Counted from the first letter of the stretch, positions 1-13,238 are shown. The stretch is DNA of 64,000 bases from Diprion similis (GCF_021155765.1 NC_060112.1:7068001-7132000), one strand, 5' to 3'. Numbers and translations: made by a program. Notes: generated by a model from the sequence alone, not told the origin.

Positions 1-1017
1 GTATATACGGTACGTGTTATAGATCCGAGAAATGCGATTTCTGTGGATCCAGCTTCGGGAGAAACGATCGAAAAAAGTCGATACTTTTTCGCAATTTTAT
101 TATGGAAGATTGCATGGTCGCACGTTCAGAATGATTTGTCAATTTGTTGCATTTTCTAAGCTGCTAAGATCTCGAGATCGTTTCGAAAGTATAGAAATAG
201 AAAATATATACTCAAAATTCGGTAGTGGAATGCTTGGATATCGATGCTTCGTCTCGAATCGATTTGAAACCAGTTTTTATATTATTTTTTACAAAATTAC
301 CGAAGCAGATTTTCTTCTTTCTTTGCAGTGGTTAATTTTAATAATTAATAATTAATATTGCTATTTTTTAAACCGTAATTGATATCGTCGCAATGTTGTG
401 AAATTAGATTTTCAACTATGCCAACGTGATTGAAGAAATGAGAAAAACAGTCCAATTAATCTTTTCGGAATAAAATGATGAGTCATTGTAGAATGAATCT
501 GAACGAATTTACCAAATTTTTCACCATTTCGAAACGATTCGAAAAGAAGCATCGACATTTTTAAGCTTTTCTTCATAATTGTAGTTTTTTAGAATTTTGT
601 ATTTTCAAATACATCTTCGTAGCTAAGTACGAGTATAACTATTTTACATACATTCAATGTTCGATTGTCTCGTGACGAAATCAATAAAGGGTATCGATTT
701 TTGGTCCATTAGCCTCCTTATAATCAATACTACAATCATCATCGTTACGCAAATTCTGAGAAAACATTTTTTTCTTTCAGTAAAGTAAGGGGTAAAAAAA
801 TTACGCGGAAAAAATCTACCGTTTCATTTCGTATAACGTGCAATTTTTCACACACACACACATTTTTCAAATACACACTTAATTGTGTAAAAAGTGAAAA
901 TAGGTGTTAGATTAATTTCGTATTTATAGCATCATATGACCTATAATTAAATACAATATTGCGGCAGGATTACTGCAGACGTTTCTGATTTTTTTTCTTC
1001 GTCTTAACTATGTATCA

Positions 1018-1497
1018 GACCCCCTACAAATGATGGTGTTTAATAAAAAAATATCCTCTCGAAAGATGAGCTCTCTCTAGCTGAAGTGCAACAGGTCTTT
1101 TAATTTTAATCTCCCATTCGTTTAAGATCTGAAAATTTCACTTTTCGTAAAAAATTGAAATACTGATAAAGCGTGCAATATTTTTTAAATAAGCGATTTC
1201 TTCTGTTTCGGTAAAATCCATAATTTTCAGATAACTGTAATGCGTGTTCTAGTGATGAAAACTAAGCTTTATCATAGAGGTTCGGAAAGCTTCAATAATC
1301 AACTCCAAGGATCTATGCATGAATTTAAGAAATACTGAATAGTTTACCAGTATCTTAACTTTCAACGAAAAGTAAAATTTTGCCATTTCAAGCGAATGGG
1401 AAATAAAAATTAAAAAGATACCTGTTAGACTTGAGCAAAAAAGCCTATCTTTCGAGAGGATCTTTTTCCCATTAAACCCTAATATTTGAAGGGGTAA
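1018..1497. repeat. Inverted-repeat element (MITE-like), about 480 bp
   Basis: The left part (about 1018-1150) and the right part (about 1370-1497) are imperfect reverse complements over roughly 130 bp. Both arms share CCTCTCGAAAGAT, a TTTAATTTTTAT-like stretch and CCCATTCG. The central part is unpaired and has no ORF, so this looks like a non-autonomous foldback or MITE copy with diverged arms. I could not identify a target-site duplication. Confidence 0.7.
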
Positions 1498-2040
1498 GAA
1501 AAAAGTAGAAAATTCTTCCTTTGAACCAGCGTAATGAACGTCAACATCAAAATCGTATAAAAATATTGTACTCGCGTTGACTTACAAATTTTGTTTGGTT
1601 GGTATGTTGTTGTTGTTTTTGTTTTTTTTTTCTGTGTATGTTTATTTTTTTGGGGCGGGAATAGTCGGGACCAGGGGTGGGATGGGGGTTGTTTTACTGA
1701 ATGCAACCCTGGAGGAGGCTTCTATGGATGGCGCCCCATTGAGAAAGATGGCGACGAAGGTTCAAGCCGACTAACCCGGTGACCCAGTTCGCCGTTTGCG
1801 TCATTCACATTCTATCCCCACTTCGGCAGACGTCAACCAACCAAGAACCGACACCACCATTACACGAAAATCACGGGTATATTATACGAGTATTCCTGCG
1901 TAGTGCATCAATTGTCATAATCACACCGTAATGTCACGAAACTGCATGCCGTGTTGAAAAGATATCTTATACGTACACCTAGACCGAAAATTTAAATAAA
2001 ACTATAAGAAATTATTTCGACAAATATAGTATAATTTTTA

Positions 2041-2045
<5 letters not shown>

Positions 2046-2091
<46 letters not shown>

Positions 2092-2117
2092 ATATATATA
2101 TATATATATATATATAT
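2046..2117. repeat. (AT)n microsatellite
   Basis: This is an almost uninterrupted AT dinucleotide tract, broken once near 2088. It generates spurious tyrosine/isoleucine-rich reading frames on both strands. Confidence 0.95.
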
Positions 2118-2480
2118 CATTTGATTGATTCAGATTCATAGTGTAAATAATTTGATTTTCAAATACAAGTGAGTGAAAAGAAAATATATACACAATATAA
2201 AATAGAAGTGATTTGATCGATGAAGATCGAGGACTTTCCATATATATTTTCACATTTTACATCGATTTATACTACTATCCATACTGCTCACTTCAAAATC
2301 ATTCTTAGAAAAAGAAAGAAAAATGAGATTAAATACCAAAAAACACACTGAAGAATAAAAACGTCGGTTTGTTCCTCAGTCTCGCTTCTCTCATCCTCTC
2401 CGTGTGGTTTCTTCAAAATTTTTTGAAAGATTAAAAGACGTCATCGAATGTATTACATGTATAAAGATCATATACCGATA

Positions 2481-2623
2481 AGTTTAGTTTTCCGTGAAAC
2501 ACATCGCCGAACGCCAAGAGCCAGGCAACCAAAGTTGCATTTAAATACGTCGCATTACGAAACGCCCAACATCGGTTGCCTATCTGCTGGCGCTGAGCGG
2601 TGAGTTTCACGGAAAACTAAACT
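2481..2623. repeat. 143 bp element with perfect 20 bp terminal inverted repeats
   Basis: The first 20 bases (2481-2500, AGTTTAGTTTTCCGTGAAAC) are the exact reverse complement of 2604-2623. Pairing continues imperfectly inward (CGCCGAACGCCAAG against CGCTCAGCGCCAGC, then GGCAACC on both sides). This is the shape of a short MITE. There is no coding capacity and no clear target-site duplication. Confidence 0.8.
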
Positions 2624-2847
2624 CCCGTTACAAGATACACACACACATGTATTACATGTATATACGCATACATACATAAATATGTTTGGCATTGATTCGG
2701 TAAGTCGGAATGAAGATTCCTCCCCCTCCCCCGCCATTTTTCCTCACCTCCCTCCATTCTGTTCCACTCGAAAATGCAAGCAAGGAGGAAGGGGGGATGG
2801 GGGATGGGGAGGGGGGCTGATTTTATGGCGTCGACGACGACGACAAC

Positions 2848-2860
2848 GTCGCTTAGCAAC
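2848..2860. promoter_or_regulatory. RFX X-box-like site
   Basis: GTCGCTTAGCAAC matches the imperfect palindrome bound by RFX factors (a GTNNC half site, a short spacer, then GNAAC). It sits in a less AT-rich block of about 100 bp. X-boxes usually lie close upstream of ciliary genes, but no such gene start is visible nearby, so function is unproven. Confidence 0.35.
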
Positions 2861-3058
2861 CCGCCCTGGGTCAATGGGGTACTGTGATATATATCGCGAC
2901 CATGTTCATGGGGGAAACTAGGTCAACCTAAATATAGCTATATATATACCTATATATGTATACACACGCGTATACATACACCTTCTCCGTATACAGCCTA
3001 TCTATACCCTCTCAGCCCCTCTTAATTTTCCCCCCTAAACACCACCCCCTCCTTTCGT

Positions 3059-3090
3059 CCTTCCTTCCTTCCTTCCTTCCTTCCTTCCTT
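3059..3090. repeat. (TTCC)n microsatellite
   Basis: About eight tandem TTCC units, preceded by a pyrimidine-rich tract. Confidence 0.95.
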
Positions 3091-4940
3091 TCGACGGGGA
3101 TTCAGATCAATGAAAATTCCGGCAAAAGTTTTTCTCAAGTACATATATATTGTACATGAATGTATTTGGTACGCGCATTGTATTGTATGCATATATGTAT
3201 GTACACATACATGTTTGCATTCAAGATGAGCACGTATAATTTCACTTGTATGTACGTATCGAACAGTATATACATTGATTAAATAAAAAGTTTGTTGATT
3301 TCGACAAATTTTTTTCATCGATCAGAGGCTCCTCCGCTACTTTTGATTCTTTGTTTTGTTAGATTTTCTCTCCATCTTTTTCAAATTCATCCTACTTGAA
3401 CGGTAATTTTGCAATTCTTTTCCGACTGTTTCGACCATGGTTTCATCTTTTTTTTTCTTTTTTTTTTTTTTTATTCTCTTTGTTTTGTTTTGTTGCGTTT
3501 TTATTTCCCTCCATTAGTAATATTTCGAATATTTCGATATTCTGCGAGGAAAATAGCCCTGCGTGAAGAAGAGAAGAAGCGCAGAAGAGGAAGAAGTAAG
3601 AGGAGGGACAGAATTGTCGATGGAAAATATGAAGAATTTTATAACGATGAGACGGAAAAGATACGGTGAGACGATAGTAAAAAAAAAAAGAAAGAAAGCA
3701 AAAAACGAACAATTGATGAACAAAAACCAAAGAATTTTACGGCGAAGACATTATATACGAGCGTCCTTGGGCCGGTCCTGAGTTTCTCTCCCTCTCTCTG
3801 TCTCTCTCTACTGACCTGAATATTCTATATATAGAGGCAGGATTCTATTTATAGAACCACCCCCGTCAAACGAAACCCCTCGGTGAACTACCCCAATCGA
3901 AAACATTGGTGCAGGATTCGGAATAAGGGTTTATTTGTTTTGAGATTGAATCTCTGATTGTGAGTTTGAATTTAGTTTAAGTGAGAGTGAATTTGTTTTT
4001 TTTTCTTTTTTTTTTTTGTTATTTTGTTTTTTTAAATTTGTACGCGTATTTCAATATGTGCCGACTGCACTGAAGAGGAAAAAAGAAAACGTGTTTGAAT
4101 TCAAGATAATTATTTCGGTTATTTAGTTTTAGTAAAAACTATTTAAGTTTATTCGAACAATCGAATAGTTTTTTGAATCTATAAATAAAAATCTGCTTAA
4201 GAGTATTGAAATATATTTTATCCTGGATCCAACTGGTTATCAATTTTTTTTTGTTGGTATTTTCGTTACTTTTGTTTCAGTGACATTTTTCGCGAATAGT
4301 CACACGAAGAGTGAGGTAAAAATCGATAAGTACATATTGGGTAAAATGATAACAGCAGAACAAAAAAAGAAAACCAATCTTACTGGCAAAACATGGTTGT
4401 AAACACTTTTTAAAAATCTTTTATCCGATAAAATTCAATCGGTGAATAATTCGCAGGTGTAATTTGCATGCAGTTAGTTACTATTTACTTATGAACAAGT
4501 GTTTGATTTTGATCAATGAAAAACTGAAAAATTATATACATTGATCAATCAGACTGATATAAAATTTAGGTTACGAAAAATTTGAAAAAAAAAAAATGAA
4601 AACAATATGTTTCAATTGTCTGTAGTCGCAACTAGGGTTTGAATAATTTCAAGGGTGGAATTCCTCGGATTCGGGGATTAAACTACAACGTAGAATCTTT
4701 TTGGACAGTTAAATTCGTGTCCGTAATATGTATACATTTACAAAATTTTGGAATAAATTTCATATGAGTAAAATGAAAAAAAAAAAAAAAAAAAATCAAA
4801 TATTTTAACTTTTGTTTTCGTTCTGAATTTTTAGTGCCGAAAAGCGTTAACCGTTTGGGGATGTTTTTGAGGCGGTTAGTAAAAGGGTTGGCGAGGCTGC
4901 GAGAGTTCACTGCCCTCGCGCAAGCGTGGCCAACAGGCTC

Positions 4941-4960
4941 TGACGTCATTGCTACGTCAT
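4941..4960. promoter_or_regulatory. Paired CRE-like sites (CREB/ATF)
   Basis: A perfect palindromic CRE, TGACGTCA (4941-4948), is followed by TACGTCAT (4953-4960) inside a less AT-rich island of about 200 bp (4830-5030). The two cores are 12 bp apart. The arrangement suggests an enhancer or promoter, but no transcript start or coding exon can be assigned. Confidence 0.45.
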
Positions 4961-6199
4961 CGAGCCACCCTTCTCCCTCTTTCTCGCTCTCTCTTCCCTC
5001 TCCTTCACACCTGCGTAACGTGTATGACACGATTTCGATACAGAGATAAATTCATTTTATCGTGCAATTAAGGAAGAATAAAAAAAAAAAAAAAAACGAT
5101 CCTCGGTTTCTCAGTGCCCAATTATTATGTCAATAATTTAATGACGATCGCCTGCAGCGAGTGGAAAACGAGATTGTTGAAAATTTATACTATGTTTCAT
5201 TGTCAGAGAAAAATGGACGCGCTAATTTTCTCAGGAATTCTGCATTCGTTCGAATCTTAATCATGGTTGTATTTTGAATCAATGACTGCACCAAAACTGA
5301 AGTTTGAATTTAAAAATTTACAACGACAAATTGTTTCGGTCGTTTTTTTTTTTTTTTTGTTGGAATATTACGTACAAACTTTTGGAAAGTTTTGCGGATC
5401 TAAGAAATGTCGAATTCGAAATGGCAATTACAGCACGATGACAGAAGCCATGGAATCCAATACAGCGACAAGTAAAATTATCAAAACTATAAGTCGAATT
5501 TGCAAAGATTCGATACAGACAATGAGAGGTGATTTGAACCCACAGGTAAAAACGTTAAATTTCTACCATCCTGACTGTAAGAATCTTTAAATTTTACGTA
5601 GTGCGGGTAAAAATGTGAAAAGGTCATAAAATACAAAGGTCATGACATCGAATTTTCAAACACACGATAAATCTATTTCATCACGTAATTTTAAAATGCA
5701 GAAAACCTCGATACAGAAAAGTCAAGAAATAGAGAAGCAAAAATATTACAGAAATCCGAAGCACATAGAATCTTCGGAATTCTAAGTTTCCTTTCCCACA
5801 TATTGACTTTTCTATACTTCAGCCATCTACGTTTCAGAATTCTGTAATAAAAAAAAAAAACAACAGAAAAAAAAGTCATTTACATTTCCGAAACATCAAC
5901 TTTTTCACACCCTTCCGTTTTTCAATTATTTTGCATTTTCACACCCCCAGCAAAGTCTGAATTGGCTCCTGGGCAATAACTAGAGATCCTAAAGGCGCGA
6001 AAAATCGGTCTAAGAGAAGAAAAGAAAAAAGAAGAACTCCGCAGTACTAGTAAAAAAAACGCTGCAGAGGAGTGATGGAGCCGCGTTCAAAGTTGGAACA
6101 TTGTTGAAGGTTCGAATGGAAAGGAAAAAGAAAGAAATCGTTTCGATATGAAATAATAATGATAATAATAATGATGATGATGATGATGCCATCATCTCA

Positions 6200-6760
6200 T
6201 TCTAACTTAAGAAGCCCAATCTCAAACCCGTGATCGGCGTCCCAAAAACCCTTCAAGTACCAATTTTCATAAAAATCTAAATTCTTAAAGATTTTTCCCG
6301 TATATTGAATATGCCAAATTTAAATTTCATAAATCCAACTTCAGATTCGTGATAAGCGCCCGAAAAAATCATGTGGTAATAATTTTCATTCGAATTCGTT
6401 CATCCATTCTGAAGATATGGTCATTTATACTTTATTATTCACGATTTTGTGATTTCAATAATTCGAAATATGCGAAATCGATCAAAGCCAAAGTCTAATC
6501 AATTCTAGGTTTGAAAAAATCGCATTCTAGGTTTGAAAAAATCGCGTGGACTCGAATCAAAATTATAAAAATCTAGTATCTCCAGTAACTCCAGTAAAAA
6601 ATGGTTCTGACCGAAACTTGTTACTCGGGGGGTTTTGACGTTGCACTAAGTAACAAAAATCATTTGAAGTTGTAAATAAAGTGTGTGGTGTGATAAAGTG
6701 ATAAGGTTAGGACATGAAATTTTTTTAGGCGAACGCCGAGCATCCCACTGTGACTGAAAG
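6200..6760. repeat. Degenerate interspersed repeat with a 22 bp tandem duplication
   Basis: Two diverged copies of a segment resembling 'CGTGATCGGCGTCCCAAAAA ... CCAATTTTCAT' start near 6206 and 6326, about 120 bp apart. Further on, a 22 bp unit is duplicated exactly in tandem at 6502-6523 and 6524-6545. No ORF is present. I read it as old interspersed repeat sequence; the family is unknown. Confidence 0.45.
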
Positions 6761-6763
6761 GGT

Positions 6764-7038
6764 TAAAAAGGAGTGGGGGTCAAAGTTGCGAATGGAAGAG
6801 TCAATATTGCGAATAGCCAATATATCGAAATTTCAAACATATGAGAATAACGTAACGAAAGCTAAATTGTTCGAAATCTTGATTTTCGAAAGTATCGCTG
6901 ATTAGAATAACCACTAACCAGTGTCTCAAGACTTCGAACAATTCATAATTCGTTATTTCATTCTCACATGTTCAAAAATTTCGATATATCGTCCATTCGC
7001 AATACTGCCCTTCCAAGTTTTCACCCCCACCCTTAAAA
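6764..7038. repeat. Inverted-repeat element, about 275 bp
   Basis: The left end reads TTAAAAAGGAGTGGGGGT and the right end is its near reverse complement (ACCCCCACCCTTAAAAAG). Long internal stretches also pair, including GCGAATGGAAGAG, ATATATCGAAAT and GAGAATAACGTAACG, with the fold centre near 6895. The whole element is one imperfect palindrome. Confidence 0.75.
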
Positions 7039-7074
7039 AGCTGCAATACGCGAAAAAAGCCGCTGCTTTTCAAA

Positions 7075-7400
7075 GCTGCAGCGACAGGGTGGGACAGAGG
7101 AGTCGTATCGTATCGTATCTGTCGTATCGAGGCAGGTCGATAAGGGTGAAGTTGCAGGTAAGGTACAAGTTTTCTAGGCTCGCCTAGGTATCCCTGGTGC
7201 AGCGTAGGTAAGAGTATGCAATGTTGGAGGGGAAATAGTCGAGGATGCATTATTGAGGGAGGCTTTTCAGCCTCGACGTCGCCGCCACTCGCCGTTGGCC
7301 ACGCGATCCATCCAATTCGCGCGACTCACTCGCTTGCATATTCATCATCGCACCCCACAAGCGTGCATATGATAGAGGACTGTATCCAAAGACGTTGCAC
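7075..7400. promoter_or_regulatory. Regulatory-looking block with donor-like sites
   Basis: The block is richer in GC than its surroundings and contains repeated CGTATCGTAT motifs. Two sequences look like splice donors on the plus strand (GCAG/GTAAGG near 7158 and TAG/GTAAGAG near 7208), followed by a dense segment (7260-7350). It could be a 5' non-coding exon or an enhancer. No conserved protein is encoded. Confidence 0.25.
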
Positions 7401-8673
7401 ATAGATATGGATGGGGGTGTGTAAGTATGGTTGCACAACTGGAAGTCGCATGCATTATTTTACGCGGAGCCTCTGTAGAAGCGATTGTTCCAATTACCTC
7501 AGGCGTTATAATTGTTGCATCCCTTTAATTCTAATAATAAAAATGATTGTTGCCGTGGTATATTGATCGATATCTCTCACCGTGCGGGAAATCAAAATCT
7601 TAATAATTAGATAACGATTGTTATGTAATAACTGTGTATGATATTCGTAGAAGAAAGAAAGAGAGAGAAAAGAAAAAAGAAAATTCATACATCGGGAACG
7701 GAAATTTAACAACGAAAGAAAAATAACTACGGTAATGAATTTTTATGAATAATTTTGCAAATCGATGATATAAACGGTAATAATAGATTTTGATGGATGC
7801 TCGATTAACAAGATCAAAATCTTGTACGGAAAAGTGAATTCTTGTGTGTTTGAAAGAATTTCTGGAATAATGCAAAACGTTGAATCGTTTTATTTATTTT
7901 TTTTTCTTTTGTTTCTTCAAATTTTTTTAACGGCACAGCTGCAGTACAAGTCCTACATTGAGAATGAAACATTGAAAGAAGAAAAAAAAAGAAAAAACAA
8001 GAAACATAAAAATTGTGTATGAAAATGAAATGTATGTGAGATATTGACGCCATTGAGGGACTAAAAGGGCTTCGCAGGGGTGGTTAGGATTAATCCAGTT
8101 TGTTGAGAGCACAGTTGAGGCTTCCCTAGGCAAGACTGTACAGGCCCAAGTGTGTGTGTGTGGAGAGAGAGAAAGAGAGAGAGAGAGGCGACACGTCCCT
8201 GCAGCCGCGAGATGAGGGATCGGAACAGGTGTAATAATAAGATTCCTCGATTTCAGCAAAATAGTCACGATGCTGGACGCGCAGTTACAAAAAAGTAATT
8301 TTCTCGCGCAGTAATATTATATTTAATATAATTATCTGGCAGTATTTAATTGTAACGTTGAGAAATAATTTTAAGGAGAAAAATAAAAAACGAAATTACA
8401 AAATTAATAAAGAAGAAGTAGAATTCTCAGAGCAAAAATAAAGTGACGTAAGATCGAAAATCCACGGTATAAATGTAAAAATTAATTTCTACCACTTGTT
8501 TTATCGCTGTAAGAAAATGACGAAATAAAAAAAAAAAAACTCATAAAATTTTGAGAGATTGACAGGGAGAGAATTTTCATCGTTCTGTTCTCTCCTTTAC
8601 CAGGATGCATTCTCGTTATTCAACACCAATCTGATACGGTATTAGTATCGAAAAAGAGCGCGTGTTGCTATCG

Positions 8674-8675
8674 CG

Positions 8676-8704
<29 letters not shown>
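8674..8704. repeat. (AT)n microsatellite
   Basis: Short AT dinucleotide tract following TCGCGT. Confidence 0.9.
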
Positions 8705-8706
<2 letters not shown>

Positions 8707-9761
8707 TACACATATGCGTGTATATACGTGTATGGTGTACACGAGCAGACTGTATCGGGTGACATTTTCATCGGGTGTTACGTTCATTGGCGTACTGAGG
8801 TCGCAGAGTAGAAGCAAAGAGGATGATAAAAAATGAAAACAAAAATAAAAAATGTACTTATAACAAGTTAAAACCAAAAACAAAGTTTCACTTATTCCAT
8901 CTAATTATAAAATCATTTCGTTCATCGAATTGACGAAGCATTATCTGTACTGTTAATTATAGGTATATGAATTAAGATTTGAATTCAGATGTGGTTTGTT
9001 ATATTGCCAGGAACTATTCTCGTCTTCATATTCGTTGTCGTCATCATCCTCGAGGATTCAATACAACGATCAAAATGAGATAGTCTAGCCGTCTTATGTT
9101 TCTGTCTTATTTCATTGTACATTTACTATATGAAATATGACATAAACTTAAGGTGGTTATCTATATAATCATCTATCAAGACTCAGGATCGGAATTCGTT
9201 GGGAACTCTCGACCGAAGCAGAGGGAAAACAATCAAGAACAAAACAAAAGGAACAAGAAGAAGAAGGAGGAGAAGGAGAATAACAACTATGTGACCTAAC
9301 TTCGTTGACTGATTAATTAATCGACTGTCACGTTTTTTGTAAACCCACACATGAATTTTTTTCAGAATATTGTAATATTCACAGTTAAATTATTATTATT
9401 ATTACTATTGTTATTATTATTACTCGCAACGAATGAATAAATATAGCGCGACTAAACATTAATTAACGATTTATTAGACAATAACGTAATGTTTTTGGTT
9501 CGATATTAAAAAATTGATTCAACGGAAAATTAATGAATCAATTTTTCTACTTTTTGTTCTGTTGTTTTCTCATCCATAAACGGTTTATCCCTATATCTAA
9601 TTATTTCCCCTTTCTGTTCTCCCAGATGCAAGCAAACAATCAATCGTTTGAATTTGAACAAACGGAATGCGACAAAAGTATATAGTGTACAGTACGTAAC
9701 GAGGTGAAAAAAAATTTGTCACGGAGGTGAGAAATAAGGCGAACAACAACAACATAATGAC

Positions 9762-9762
<1 letters not shown>

Positions 9763-9830
<68 letters not shown>
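9763..9830. repeat. (AAT)n microsatellite
   Basis: About 23 AAT units. They account for the poly-isoleucine and poly-tyrosine frames on the minus strand, which should not be taken for proteins. Confidence 0.95.
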
Positions 9831-9831
<1 letters not shown>

Positions 9832-11060
9832 TGTAATAATGGAGTAAAAGGAAGTAACGACGACAGGCATTGAGTCAGCCTGTGGAGTGAAAAAGATGGA
9901 AAGAGAGGAAAGAAGAAGGCCGATCGGATCAGCGGCACTCTTTCCTCCGTTTCGCTTGTTAAATACACACCTTATAGTATACACCAGATACCGAAGAGAA
10001 CGAAGCCCAATGCTCGGGGGGTGCTAAGCTGAAGACCTTCAAATACACGGAGAAAGCTTACTCGGCTAGAGTTACTCGCCCCTACAGCTACGACGATATA
10101 ACTATATGACTATATAACTATATAACTATATAACAATATACCATAATAATACGCGTGCTATTCCCGCCTATCCATTTTATAATTTTCCATTACTCACATA
10201 TCGCCCCTCGTATTTTCCTCCCGACTATAGAATCTTGTTCAATTTATTAACTGCTTTCCGTTTTATGTGTTTTTCTTTGGTTTTTTTACACAAATTTTCA
10301 CAACGCGATCGTTGTTAGTATTTATTATTAATATTGTAATGTCTGTGGTTGTTGTTTTTTTTCTTTTTCCATTCAACTGCACTTTCGTTATTATTCGCTT
10401 CAATATTGAAATCTTGTTCGAAAATTGAAATCTCTGATGAAAGATATTGTTCTTAAATCATCTATTTATTACATGCGTACTCGCTGATTGGAAGAAGAAA
10501 AACGATTGGAAAAAAATTATTAATCACACTAATCGTTACAGCGGAAAGTGGAAAGTTGTACAAAATAACTAAGCTTGGTACGGTACTTTGCACTTTAGCT
10601 GCGTAAAGATCGAAAAAATTAACATGAAAGAAGACATTTATTCTTAATGTTTTCGTTTTTTTTTTTTTTTTTTATATATATATATATATATATAATACGT
10701 ACAAGAAAACAAACAAACGAGAAGGACAGTTAATAATTTTTTTTTCTTTCCATGAATTCATCATGCAGATTACAAAAAAAAACGGAAGAAAAAAAAATAC
10801 GAAACATCGATAACTCTAGAATTTCGGAACGAATTGATAAGAAACTATACGATACGTGAAATAAGAAAATTTACTAAAACGTTGCAAATTCATGGCAGAC
10901 CTAGATTACGTCTACGTAAATAGTGCACAATATATATGATTGTAGATATAGAAATGTGGCGTGAGACGTGATATTGAAGTGTGTGCGTGTATAATCTATA
11001 TACATGCATGGATAGATGTGTAAAAAGCCAGAAGTTTTGCCCTTATTTCCAACGTAATCA

Positions 11061-11200
11061 CACGTGTCTTGGATCTTTAACCCCAATCCCTTATTGGCTC
11101 GTCCGTGACAAAGAAGCCGTCCTATTGGCCAATGGATTAGGTGACCCACGTGGGGGTTGAGTATATAAACAAGGGTAGTGTGACACGGGCACTTCAGTTG
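11061..11200 (+). promoter_or_regulatory. TATA + initiator promoter without a recognised gene
   Basis: TATATAA lies at 11162-11168 and an arthropod initiator TCAGT at 11194-11198. This puts the TATA box about 30 bp upstream of the presumed start near 11196. Upstream are ATTGG at 11093 and 11124, CCAAT in the other orientation near 11130, and CACGTG E-boxes at 11061-11066 and 11147-11152. Downstream is AT-rich DNA with AAT repeats and a good donor (GCG/GTGAGT) near 11843. A 5' non-coding exon or a non-coding RNA is the likely product. Confidence 0.55.
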
Positions 11201-13238
11201 GTGCAGACGGAACGGTGCAGAGGAACGACGATAGTTTATATTTGCACACATAATAATGATTAGAATAATATTAATAACATCAACCATAATAATAACGAAA
11301 AATTGCTTTTACAACGTCGCGATTTAAAGTTGCGTAATAATAATAATAAATAATAATAATAATAACAATAATAATGACGATGATGATGATGATTACCGCG
11401 AATGAAACGAAGTAAAATAATTACGCATTACTATAATCATCGATTTTGAGAATGAAAAAAACAAGGAAGAACACAATTTGCGTTATTATACATTACATGT
11501 GACGTTTTGCGATATTTGTATTGTATTATAGGTATGTTTTTATAGTTGTCAATAACAATCAGAATTATACACGATTTCTGGTCAAGTGGAGTGTCGATGT
11601 TTATTTCTTTCTGTTTTTTTTCCTTTTCCCCTCAATTGAACTGCAGAAAATGGTAACAAAAAAAATAAAATAAAATAAAGCGAATCAAAGAAGCAATTGA
11701 ATTGCGAAGGATCGATTGATCGGAAAAGACGGCAAAGAATTTTTTTTTTTATTTTTCAAATTAAATTCGCGTACTGTCAACGTTCGAGAAAACAAAGAGA
11801 GAAGATAAAGAAGAATGAAAAAAATAACCAAAAGCAAATCGCGGTGAGTTTTACCCTTTCTCTTGAATTCCATTCATTACGTGTCTACTGGATTGTTGAA
11901 AATCTACGGACACCCTGGGATATGTATTGTGAAAAAAAAAAAATGTAAGGGAGAAAAAAAGAAAGAAAGAAAGAAAGAATGAAAGAAAATATACAGAACC
12001 GCCAAAAAGCGATAGATGGAATTGAATAAAACGAAATAAGAGGGTAGATTATGAATGACTATATGAAGTATATGATAAGTATAAAAAACAAACAAAAAAG
12101 AAGAAAAGAAGGAAACAGATAAATGTTGGAGAAAGAAATAAAAAAAAAAATATAACAGAGGCAAGTGTAGAGGGATACATTTTGAAGACAGAAACGTGTG
12201 GATATAATAAACGCACCGTAGACGAGCGACGAGTCGCAAGGATCGAACGTTATAAATTTTGCATATAAAAGTGGGCAACTCAAGTTGCGAGTTCTGTTCT
12301 ACTGCGTAAATATGTATGCTACACGTCGTCGGTACACGTATAGATTATACTATTACAGACGTCAAGCACCGTCCTCAAACTTGCAGAGAACTACGAGTAA
12401 GACGGAGTTTACACGTATTATACTACGTGTGTAGAACGTATCGCGACGTATCGTGACTTCATAATTCATCGCGGCCGAACGACGACGATTCCATCGATTA
12501 GTAAAATACATAATACGACTTTTGAGTGTTTGAAAAAGAAGAAAGAAAATTAACATGATTAATAAATAGGAAAAGAACGGAACTTCAGAAATTAACGATT
12601 CTAATTAAACACCTCCAACGTAGCTACATTTAATTATAAAGAGGAATTGATTATATTCCATATTTCGTTGTATAAAACAACGAAAACAGTCGTAATTCGA
12701 TTATTATTACTTCAACTCGATAACGATCTAATTCAATTATAATACACATAATATGTACAAAGACAGACAGAAATAATGAAATTAAATGAGTCATTTTCTC
12801 AGGGATTTGAACGAGCGACGATCCGGTCAATTAATATGACTGATTATTTGGTCTCGTATTTTTCTTTTCTCCTCTTTTTCATGAAAACTCTAAAAATCAA
12901 CGCAACGACGAAACGTGTACTAAGCATATATTGTACTGTACTACATATGCATATGAGGATATATGCCTTCGAATAAAAGCGAATTCTTATGCATAATTCG
13001 GAATCCCGGCAAACCATCAGCAGATATATATATAATTATATATATATACATAATATTCAGTCTTCATTGAATTGAAGCAGGCATGTAATTCCAGTAATTA
13101 GATACCGGTATGTATGATTCGCTGTGTAGGTATAACTGAAATGATTAATTCGTCACGCATGGGAATATACATACATATACATATATATGTGTCTTAATTG
13201 TTATTATACACTGGTTAAGCATAGTGTATTGTTTTTTT

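Noticed and set aside
5267..5590. 107-codon plus frame with a donor-like CACAG/GTAAAA
   Set aside because: Contains a poly-T-derived phenylalanine run, no recognised domain and no matching partner exon.
9597..9984. Minus-strand frames with long runs of isoleucine or tyrosine
   Set aside because: They are translations of the AAT microsatellite at 9763-9830.
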